Assembly: GCA_046594105.1 (NCBI GenBank)
Contig: JBKJQB010000277.1
Span: 1-9,548, forward strand
Reading direction: 5' to 3'
DNA length: 9,548 nucleotides
From: JBDSGC01 sp046594105
GTDB taxonomy: Bacteria; Acidobacteriota; Thermoanaerobaculia; Gp7-AA8
A model generated the notes under the pieces. The model was given only the letters and a program-made list of their open reading frames with translations, had not been told where the DNA came from and did not search any database. The translations under genes were made by a program, and so were the position numbers. Shown here in pieces: positions 1-5,193 of this stretch; within the stretch, counting starts at the first letter, position 1; every line of letters begins with the position of its first letter.

Positions 1-1888
1 GCGGTGCGCCTTCGATGGTGTCGTTCTCATCGATGTACTGGATGATCTCGTGGATCTGCTTCATGTCGTACCCGAGGCGCTTGAGCGCGGTGGGTACGGT
101 CTGGTTGACCAGCTTGAGCATCCCGCCGCCGACCAGCTTCTTGTACTTGACCAGGGCGATGTCGGGCTCGATGCCGGTGGTGTCGCAATCCATCATGAAG
201 GCGATGGTGCCGGTGGGCGCGAGCACGGAGATCTGCGCGTTGCGATAGCCATGCTGCTGGCCGAGGGCGTAGGCCTCATCCCAGACTTTGGTCGCCGCAT
301 CGGCCAGATCGGCAGGAAGCGGGCGGGTGTTGATGCGATAGGCGGCGCGGCGATGCTTATCGATCACGCGGAGGAACGGCTCTTCGTTGACGGCGTAGCC
401 TTCGAACGGGCCGACCTTCGCGGCGATGCGCGACGACTGCGCGTACGACTCGCCGGAGAGGATGGAGGTCATCGCAGCGGCGAACTCGCGACCTTCGTCG
501 GAGTCGTACGGGAGGCCGCGGGCCATCAGCAGCGCGCCGAGGTTGGCGTAGCCGATGCCAAGCGGGCGGAAGGCATGCGAGTTCTTCTCGATGGCCGGCG
601 TCGGATACGACGCGAAATCGACGGTGATCTCCTGCGCGGTGATGACGATGCGCAGCGCGTGGCGGTAGGCCTCCACGTCGAAGCCGGTCGACTCGTTGTA
701 GAAGCGCATCAGGTTCAAGGACGCCAGGTTGCAGGCGGAATCGTCGAGGAACATGTACTCCGAGCAGGGATTCGAGGCGTTGATGCGCGCGGTGTTCGGC
801 GAGGTGTGCCAGTCGTTGACCGTGGTGTCGAACTGCATGCCGGGGTCGCCGCACAGGTGCGCCGACTCCGCCATCTTCCGCATCAAGTCGCGGGCCTTGA
901 ACGTGGCCATGATCTGGTTCTTGTCGGTGACGGCGCGGGTGTGCCAGTCGGCGTCGCGCTCGTACGCGCGCATGAAGTCGTCGGTCACCCGGACCGAGTG
1001 GTTGGCGTTCTGGAACTGCACGGAGTCGTACGCGCCGCCTGGTGCATTGAAGGCGCCGTCGTAGCCGGAGTCGATCAGAGCCCACGCCTTCTTCTCTTCT
1101 TTTTCTTTCGACTCCACGAAGTCGAGGATGTCGGGGTGGTCGGCGTTGAGGATGACCATCTTGGCCGCGCGGCGCGTCTTGCCGCCCGACTTGATCACTC
1201 CGGCGAAGGAGTCGTAACCCTTCATGAAGGAGACCGGACCGGAGGCGGTGCCGCCGCCGGCCAGGAGCTCCCTCGAGGAACGGATGTTCGAAAGGTTCGA
1301 ACCGGTTCCCGATCCGTACTTGAACAGCATCCCTTCGGTCTTGGCCAGTCCAAGGATGGAGTCCATGGTGTCGTTCACCGAGTTGATGAAGCAGGCGGAG
1401 CACTGTGGCTTCGGCTCGACGCCCACGTTGAACCAGACCGGCGAGTTGAAGGCGGCCATCTGGTACAGCAGGATGTGGGTCAGCTCGTCGCGGAACGTAT
1501 CCCCGTCCGCCTCGGAGGCGAAGTAACCGCCCTCCCGTCCCCATCCCGTCAGGGTGCGGACGACGCGGCCGATGAGCTGGCGGACCGAGGTCTCGCGCTC
1601 CGGGCTGCCGATGTGGCCGCGGAAGTACTTGGAGACGACGACGTTCGTGGCCATCTGCGACCAGAACTTCGGCATCTCGACGTCCTTCTGCTCGAAGACG
1701 ACTTCGCCCCGCTCATTGGTGATGACCGCGGAACGGAGATCCCATTCACAGGTGTCGTACACGTCGACGCCAGGTTTCGTGTAGAAGCGATCGACGGGGA
1801 TGCCGCCGGGTTTTGTCTCTTTCTTGCCAGCCTTGGGGGGCTTGACGGCCGAGCGGTTGCGAATGGTGGGCAGATCAATGGACGTCAT
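1..1888 (-). CDS. nrdJ: Vitamin B12-dependent (class II) ribonucleoside-diphosphate reductase, N-terminal 629 residues; 3' end outside the window
   Basis: Reduces ribonucleotides to deoxyribonucleotides in the cytoplasm, using adenosylcobalamin to generate the active-site thiyl radical. Reading from ATG at 1888 gives an unbroken frame to the left edge. Visible family motifs are CSACFINS with the N-terminal redox Cys near residue 166; the NPCSE active-site loop at 373-377 (Asn373, Cys375, Glu377, the usual radical-transfer triad); the partner redox Cys386 in SACNL; and the PTGTI phosphate-binding loop at 558-562. The segment GGGTASGPVSF (211-221) followed by SGGKTRRAAKM is characteristic of this reductase group. 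The start is supported by a strong purine-rich Shine-Dalgarno sequence (complement of 1896-1905) seven bases upstream. Family members of this type are often over 900 residues, so roughly the last third, with the C-terminal redox cysteines, should lie outside. It is the last visible gene of a leader carrying a 48-codon ORF, a hairpin and NrdR-like boxes. A plus-strand frame over the same bases (50-1939) is an antisense shadow. Confidence 0.96.
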   Translation of the reverse strand, partial: MTSIDLPTIRNRSAVKPPKAGKKETKPGGIPVDRFYTKPGVDVYDTCEWDLRSAVITNERGEVVFEQKDVEMPKFWSQMATNVVVSKYFRGHIGSPERETSVRQLIGRVVRTLTGWGREGGYFASEADGDTFRDELTHILLYQMAAFNSPVWFNVGVEPKPQCSACFINSVNDTMDSILGLAKTEGMLFKYGSGTGSNLSNIRSSRELLAGGGTASGPVSFMKGYDSFAGVIKSGGKTRRAAKMVILNADHPDILDFVESKEKEEKKAWALIDSGYDGAFNAPGGAYDSVQFQNANHSVRVTDDFMRAYERDADWHTRAVTDKNQIMATFKARDLMRKMAESAHLCGDPGMQFDTTVNDWHTSPNTARINASNPCSEYMFLDDSACNLASLNLMRFYNESTGFDVEAYRHALRIVITAQEITVDFASYPTPAIEKNSHAFRPLGIGYANLGALLMARGLPYDSDEGREFAAAMTSILSGESYAQSSRIAAKVGPFEGYAVNEEPFLRVIDKHRRAAYRINTRPLPADLADAATKVWDEAYALGQQHGYRNAQISVLAPTGTIAFMMDCDTTGIEPDIALVKYKKLVGGGMLKLVNQTVPTALKRLGYDMKQIHEIIQYIDENDTIEGAP

Positions 1889-1913
1889 GGTGAATCCCTC
1901 CTCCCGACAGCAA

Positions 1914-1933
1914 AGCGCCCCACGCGGGGCGCT
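1914..1933 (-). terminator. Perfect 8-bp GC-rich hairpin in the nrdJ leader (terminator or attenuator candidate)
   Basis: The arms agcgcccc and ggggcgct pair perfectly around a 4-base loop. On the minus strand the stem is followed by TTTGCTGTC, which is only a weak U-tract. It lies 24 bases past the stop of the 48-codon ORF and about 25 bases before the nrdJ start, with the nrdJ ribosome binding site free downstream. It could be a leaky terminator or attenuator that lowers nrdJ readthrough, or an mRNA-processing or stabilising stem. The stem is seen directly; its function is inferred. Confidence 0.4.
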
Positions 1934-1957
1934 CCCTGAATACATGGTTCCTGTTTG

Positions 1958-2104
1958 TTAGCGCGCCAGCCAGCGGGCCGCCACGGGGCGACTTTGCGGG
2001 ACAGGACTCTTGACCTTGACCGTGACCTGGTACTCCCGGATGTGCAGTGAAACCGACCGGTTCGGGGACCTGGACGCAAGACGAGACTGTTTCAAATCCT
2101 TCAT
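1958..2104 (-). CDS. Small basic protein of 48 residues in the nrdJ leader, function unknown
   Basis: ATG at 2104 is preceded by GGGAGG with a four-base spacer, a good ribosome binding site, and the frame closes with TAA at 1958. The predicted start is about 36 bases downstream of the likely transcription start of the nrdJ promoter, so this would be the first cistron of the nrdJ transcript. The peptide starts MKDLKQSRLASRS, has a central alternating stretch (YQVTVKVKS) that could form a beta strand, and ends in an Arg-rich segment (PVAARWLAR). It is strongly basic, with no Cys, signal peptide or membrane segment. I do not recognise a family. It may be a real small protein or a translated leader whose reading affects the hairpin downstream. 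A longer version of the frame starting at 2146 would begin upstream of the expected transcription start and is less likely. Confidence 0.55.
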   Translation of the reverse strand: MKDLKQSRLASRSPNRSVSLHIREYQVTVKVKSPVPQSRPVAARWLAR

Positions 2105-2146
2105 CAATCCTCCCACGCGCGCTCTAAGTTGTAGATGGTGGATCAC

Positions 2147-2175
2147 AAGCTACGCCGGGTGGGAGAAGCTGTCAA
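2147..2175 (-). promoter_or_regulatory. Sigma-70-type promoter for the 48-codon ORF and nrdJ
   Basis: On the minus strand a perfect -35 hexamer TTGACA (2175-2170) is followed by a 17-base spacer and TAGCTT (2152-2147), a 3/6 match to TATAAT. Transcription would begin near 2140, about 36 bases before the small ORF. The two NrdR-like boxes lie just upstream of the -35 element, consistent with a regulated nrd promoter. The -10 box is weak, so the exact start is uncertain. Confidence 0.5.
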
Positions 2176-2183
2176 GAGGAGAA

Positions 2184-2199
2184 CCACAAGATGTTGTGG
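2184..2199. promoter_or_regulatory. NrdR box, promoter-proximal copy
   Basis: The 16-mer ccacaagatgttgtgg is nearly palindromic; with flanking bases it is ACCACAA-gatg-TTGTGGT. Against the NrdR consensus as I know it (acaCwAtATaTwGtgt), every strongly conserved position matches and the total is 12/16. NrdR is the Zn-finger/ATP-cone repressor of ribonucleotide reductase genes and typically binds pairs of such boxes. It lies about eight bases upstream of the -35 hexamer. Confidence 0.62.
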
Positions 2200-2214
2200 T
2201 CTGTTTGGCCAGAA

Positions 2215-2230
2215 GCACTAGATCATGTGT
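2215..2230. promoter_or_regulatory. NrdR box, promoter-distal copy
   Basis: The 16-mer gcactagatcatgtgt matches the NrdR consensus at 12/16 positions. It starts exactly 31 bp from the first box, leaving a 15-bp gap (three helical turns). This is the spacing reported as typical for tandem NrdR boxes upstream of nrd operons. The pairing and spacing make each box more credible than it would be alone. Confidence 0.57.
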
Positions 2231-2287
2231 AACTATGCGTATTTTCAAAGAGTTATCGAGCAGGGAGGCGAGCCGCATTTTCGCCAC

Positions 2288-2466
2288 TTATCCACCACAA
2301 ATCCTTCGGTTTCCCGCAGGAAATCCACAGGTTTTTACACAGCGTATCCACGGTGAATCCGCAGAAAATACACATGTTTTCCACATGTTTTGCACAGTTT
2401 TTTCATCATGAATTTGCGTTCGCTTTTCGTATCGATTTTCCGCAGCCTTTTCGCAGGGAATCCGAA
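2288..2466 (+). other. Array of DnaA-box-like 9-mers with 11-bp phasing in an AT-rich island; candidate replication origin or DnaA-responsive element
   Basis: Same-orientation relatives of TTATCCACA occur at 2288 (ttatccacc, 8/9), 2310 (tttcccgca), 2321 (aaatccaca, 7/9), 2333 (ttttacaca, 7/9), 2344 (gtatccacg, 7/9), 2355 (gaatccgca), 2366 (aaatacaca), 2377 (ttttccaca, 8/9), 2388 (ttttgcaca, 7/9), 2436 (ttttccgca, 7/9), 2447 (cttttcgca) and 2458 (gaatccgaa). Most start-to-start distances are 11 bp, and a degenerate unit at 2299 and another near 2400 roughly keep the phase. By hand count 2281-2460 is about 44% GC and 2361-2440 about 35%, well below the flanking coding DNA. In E. coli oriC, low-affinity DnaA sites separated by 2 bp, hence an 11-bp period, guide filament assembly. 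No dnaA, dnaN, gidA or parAB gene is in the window, so an origin is only one reading. DnaA control of nrdJ is another. Confidence 0.55.
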
Positions 2467-2654
2467 GTCTTCTGGCGGACTGGGCTGAAAAGAAATGGGC
2501 GTAACTGGGGCGTGGACGCCGAGGCTGCGGAAAAACGGACCACCGGAAGGATTCGGCCCCGCGACGTTCGTTCGTTCCGCGGTGGTGCACAAACATGAGG
2601 GCGTTCAGGAGCGAGAGGGGACATGCACAATCAATGTGACACGTGGAACAACTA

Positions 2655-2706
2655 GGCCGGCACGGCCGGCGGCGTTGGTTGCCCAAGGCTCCGCCAAGAT
2701 CACGCT
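2655..2706 (+). repeat. Dispersed GC-rich repeat, copy 1
   Basis: The 26 bases 2655-2680 are identical to 4890-4915. They start with GCCGGC-acg-GCCGGC (two self-complementary 6-mers able to form a short hairpin) and end gcgttggtt. After a divergent junction of about nine bases, a second conserved block (tccgccaagatcacgct, 2690-2706) resembles tccgccacgatcttcgct at 4925-4942. Both copies are intergenic, suggesting a REP-like dispersed element. Confidence 0.6.
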
Positions 2707-2784
2707 CCAAGAAGTTCTGCCGCGCAGGCTCCTAGCAGCGGCCAGTGCTCGCAAGCTCTCTCCGCGCTGCTCGCTCAAACGTTC

Positions 2785-2793
2785 AAAAAAAAA
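2785..2793 (-). terminator. Run of nine T directly after a stop codon; weak terminator candidate
   Basis: On the minus strand nine T follow the TGA of the upstream membrane-protein gene directly. The only preceding hairpin is a short CGCC-agt-GGCG stem inside the last codons, separated from the T run by about ten bases. The T run is clear, but a canonical intrinsic terminator is not. Confidence 0.25.
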
Positions 2794-3906
2794 TCAATAG
2801 TCGCCACTGGCGCCTCCGCCTCCGAAGCCTCCGCCACCACCGGTTGGCTCCGCATCCGACTGCGATCCTGCGTGTGCGGGATGGGCGACCACGAGCACCG
2901 CCCCTCCCATCTGAGCGAGCTCCTCATACGATCCTGCTTCCACCGCCGTCACCACGAAGCCATTTGTGCGCGCCGCGAGAAACCGTGAGATGGCCACACC
3001 GATGGCCGCCAGCACCAGTCCCGCTGCGATGCATTTGGCCTCCACCGGCCAGGGGAACCGATTGCGGTTTTCGAAAATCAGGAGACCGGTGACCAGTGAG
3101 GCTGCGATCAGGAGAATTCGATCGCGGCTGCGGATGCTCATGGCCAGCAGCAGCAGCGCCGCCATAAGCAACACCGCCGTGATGGCCCATGAAGAATCGA
3201 GGGCGACCACTCTCTGCAACGCGGCGCCCGAAACGTAGCCGGCGACATACCCGGTCGCCGGCATGACCATCGTCAGCGCGGCGAACCAATGCTCGCTGGA
3301 AGGCCGCTGCCACACGCGCTGGAGGGCCATCGCCGCGGCGATGGCGACGGAGATCCCCACGAGCAATGGCGGCCATTCCGAATGCGTCTTCACCGCCGCA
3401 TACGCGACCACCAGAATCACTGCGGCGGTGCCCATCAAGGCATTCCGCACGCGCAGTCCCGCGATCCCGAACGCCGGCGCGAACACCAGCAAGGCCTCGG
3501 GGCGGCCGGAGCTGGGCAGGTCGAAGATGATGGCCAGCAACCCGCCCAGCCAGAGCCCCGACTCGATGCCCGTCCCGAAGAATCGCGCCCTGCGGATCAG
3601 CAACTCCGCGGCGCCGATGGAGAGGATCGCGGTGATGGCGCCCTTAGGAAAATGCAGCAGCTCGCAAAGCCCGAACAACGCCGTCACGCCCAGTGCGGTC
3701 AGGGAGAAAAACACCACGCTCACCGCCAGCCCGTAGTGCCGCCAGGGATCGACGACGCTCTGCCGGATGGCATCCCGTTCGGCCAGCGTGATCAATCGGT
3801 GGCGTCGCCACGCACCGGCACTTCGATGCAGCTCTGCGGCTCGTTCCTCCGCCACCGTGGGGATCGGAAACGGCTTCGCAACGAGTTCTTTGACCGACTC
3901 GTTCAT
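2794..3906 (-). CDS. Multi-pass membrane protein with Gly-rich C-terminal tail, second gene of a DUF2157-type pair
   Basis: The start is ATG at 3906, which overlaps the stop of the upstream gene as ATGA (4-bp overlap), implying translational coupling; the product has 370 residues. The same frame stays open to about 4608, but that extension lies over the upstream gene and is Arg/Pro/Ala-rich nonsense. The first 70 or so residues are soluble, including a helix-prone stretch (HRLITLAERDAIRQSV) resembling the N-terminal part of DUF2157 proteins. The rest carries about ten hydrophobic segments. After the last one comes a soluble segment (FVVTAVEAGSYEELAQMGGAVLVVAHP) and then a tail ending GGGGGFGGGGASGDY. 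Such Gly-rich endings with a terminal GxSGx-aromatic pattern are known from TPM-domain and similar envelope proteins. The function is unknown; a cytoplasmic-membrane location with the upstream DUF2157 protein is inferred. Confidence 0.85.
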   Translation of the reverse strand: MNESVKELVAKPFPIPTVAEERAAELHRSAGAWRRHRLITLAERDAIRQSVVDPWRHYGLAVSVVFFSLTALGVTALFGLCELLHFPKGAITAILSIGAAELLIRRARFFGTGIESGLWLGGLLAIIFDLPSSGRPEALLVFAPAFGIAGLRVRNALMGTAAVILVVAYAAVKTHSEWPPLLVGISVAIAAAMALQRVWQRPSSEHWFAALTMVMPATGYVAGYVSGAALQRVVALDSSWAITAVLLMAALLLLAMSIRSRDRILLIAASLVTGLLIFENRNRFPWPVEAKCIAAGLVLAAIGVAISRFLAARTNGFVVTAVEAGSYEELAQMGGAVLVVAHPAHAGSQSDAEPTGGGGGFGGGGASGDY

Positions 3907-4859
3907 TCGGTTCGTCTCCGCATTTTCTGGTGCGCGGTGATCAGGCCGGCGATGGCGACCGCGGTCGACACGACGAGAAACAACAGGATCAACACTTCTT
4001 CGTTCAGCCACGTGCAGACCTGCACATCGATGGCGATGGTCCCGTAGATCCAGGCGTAGATCACGAATCGCTCTTCCCCTCGTCGGACGCCGTGCCATAC
4101 AGCGAGAGCGGCCAGCAGGACGGCGATCACGCAGCCGAGCAGGCGTGTCTCCGCCCTCACCATCAGCACCAGGCTGCCCCAGAACGCAAGGTTGAGGGCG
4201 GCGTGATCGAACACCGGGGAGAAACTCACCGAGGGCTTCGCGTCGCGGATCGGCGCCCGTCGCAGGCGGTCGACCCAGCGCCAGATCACCAGCGTGCCTG
4301 CGCAGAGGAAGGCCCGAACGGCAAAATCGCTCGAGCGATCCAGAACGGACAGGGGGCTTTGGCGCTCGATGCCGAACCAGGCAGCGAGCGCGGAGATCGA
4401 CAGCGACAGAACAACCCGCGATCCGAACCAGTAGGCCACCGCGGCATGGATCACCGCCAGCAGCAGGAAGTGCCGCGGCCAGACCGGCCCGAGCAGGTGC
4501 CACTGGTGCTCGATGTAGCCGATGTCCGCGGAGAGCAGCAGCGATCCCAGGAGGAGGACGTAATCGTCGGCCAGCGAAGCGGTGCGCGTTCGTTTCCAGA
4601 CGGCCCATGCATAGCAGGCCGCTGCGGCCAGGGCGATGACGGCAGCAATCGCCAATGGGCCGATGTGCTCGAGATTTTTCGACACTACGATGCCGACGCC
4701 GGTGGCGATCAACATCACGCCGCCCCAGATCAGAAACCGCAGCTCACCGTAGATGCTGACGACCTCGCGCCGCTGGTGCGCGATCAGCCGCGCGGCCGCA
4801 GCCGCGGGAATCACGCCGTCGTCGCGGATCGCGGCGATCTCCAGCTCGAGTGAATGCAT
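3903..4859 (-). CDS. DUF2157-type multi-pass membrane protein
   Basis: 318 residues from ATG at 4859. The short soluble N-terminus (LEIAAIRDDGVIPAAAAARLIAHQ, about residues 5-28, a 'Gly-Ile/Val-x-Pro' turn between helices) and the following first membrane segment (FLIWGGVMLIATGVGIVVS, near 43-60) are typical of DUF2157 proteins. Roughly ten hydrophobic segments follow, for example near 66-87, 98-115, 125-143, 178-195, 220-256 and 286-308. There are no catalytic motifs. Its stop overlaps the start of the next membrane-protein gene by ATGA, so the two are cotranscribed and probably coupled. The start is placed at the first Met of the conserved N-terminal helix; the upstream Shine-Dalgarno sequence is weak. 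DUF2157 function is not established, and I infer only an integral inner-membrane location. Confidence 0.87.
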   Translation of the reverse strand: MHSLELEIAAIRDDGVIPAAAAARLIAHQRREVVSIYGELRFLIWGGVMLIATGVGIVVSKNLEHIGPLAIAAVIALAAAACYAWAVWKRTRTASLADDYVLLLGSLLLSADIGYIEHQWHLLGPVWPRHFLLLAVIHAAVAYWFGSRVVLSLSISALAAWFGIERQSPLSVLDRSSDFAVRAFLCAGTLVIWRWVDRLRRAPIRDAKPSVSFSPVFDHAALNLAFWGSLVLMVRAETRLLGCVIAVLLAALAVWHGVRRGEERFVIYAWIYGTIAIDVQVCTWLNEEVLILLFLVVSTAVAIAGLITAHQKMRRRTE

Positions 4860-4872
4860 AAGCGATTATCCA

Positions 4873-4942
4873 CCGGCACGGCCGGCGTCGGCCGGCACGG
4901 CCGGCGGCGTTGGTTCGCAAAGCGTCCGCCACGATCTTCGCT
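4873..4942 (+). repeat. Dispersed GC-rich repeat, copy 2, with a partial tandem unit
   Basis: Bases 4890-4915 are identical to 2655-2680, and 4925-4942 resembles 2690-2706. A second GCCGGC-acg-type unit (ccggcacggccggcg, 4873-4887) precedes it, so the hairpin-forming head is doubled here. It sits just upstream of the DUF2157 start codon on the opposite strand, within the likely 5' leader or promoter of that operon. Confidence 0.6.
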
Positions 4943-5050
4943 TCAGCCCCCGTCTCGGCCAGCCTCGACTGGGGATGACAGCAATCGGTTCTAGAAGGAT
5001 CGGCGACGGAGCGGGAGCTTGCACAACGTTCCCGAATCGGTCCACCGGTT

Positions 5051-5078
5051 TTGCCGGCGCCACTGCTTGGTCGATAAT
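5051..5078 (+). promoter_or_regulatory. Candidate sigma-70-type promoter for the kinase gene
   Basis: TTGCCG (4/6 match to TTGACA) is followed by a 16-base spacer and GATAAT (5/6 match to TATAAT). Transcription would start near 5085, leaving a leader of about 110 bases before the kinase ATG. It is the best promoter-like pair on this strand in the gap, but rests on consensus matching alone. Confidence 0.35.
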
Positions 5079-5193
5079 CTCGATATCCGCCTTCCTGACG
5101 AAAAACTTTCGATGCGGGCCTGTCTTTCGTTCAGTCCGGCGGCAGCCATGCGCCAGAGCGCGGAAGGGTCTCCCCGATGATGGCGGAATCGCG

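Larger units (their letters stand above)
2467..2793. other. Non-coding stretch between the DnaA-like array and the membrane-protein operon
   Basis: Apart from the GC-rich repeat at 2655-2706 and the A-tract at 2785-2793, I see no convincing gene, RNA or regulatory site here. Several short frames on both strands cross it, but their translations are rich in Arg, Pro and Ala with no recognisable domain and no good ribosome binding site. Confidence 0.6.
4860..5193. other. Divergent intergenic region between the membrane-protein operon and the kinase gene
   Basis: It holds the second copy of the GC-rich dispersed repeat (4873-4942) and a candidate kinase promoter (5051-5078). The kinase reading frame stays open leftward to 4753, but that translation is antisense to the DUF2157 gene and crosses the repeat, so I treat it as non-coding. 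A lone DnaA-box-like 9-mer (ttatccacc, 4866-4874) just upstream of the DUF2157 start is probably chance. Confidence 0.6.

Noticed and set aside
50..1939. 629-codon plus-strand open frame
   Set aside because: It is antisense to nrdJ, whose translation has all family motifs. The plus-strand product is Arg/Gly/Val/Asp-rich with no domain, a typical high-GC mirror frame.
1889..2300. Cobalamin riboswitch upstream of the B12-dependent reductase
   Set aside because: I looked for a B12-box-like motif and multi-stem architecture. The distance from the likely transcription start to the 48-codon ORF is only about 36 bases, and no B12 box was seen.
2288..2710. Minus-strand frames of 74-140 codons over the AT-rich island
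   Set aside because: They overlap the phased 9-mer array, disagree with one another, and have no ribosome binding site or recognisable domain.
3907..4608. N-terminal extension of the second membrane-protein gene
   Set aside because: It lies out of frame over the DUF2157 gene, translates to Arg/Pro/Ala-rich sequence, and the ATGA overlap at 3903-3906 gives a natural start.
4866..4874. Single DnaA-box-like 9-mer (ttatccacc)
   Set aside because: It is isolated, with no neighbouring boxes and no AT-rich island, so it is most likely chance.
4753..5193. N-terminal extension of the kinase frame by 147 codons
   Set aside because: It is antisense to the DUF2157 gene and crosses the dispersed repeat. 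It has no conserved domain, and the kinase fold begins right after ATG 5194.
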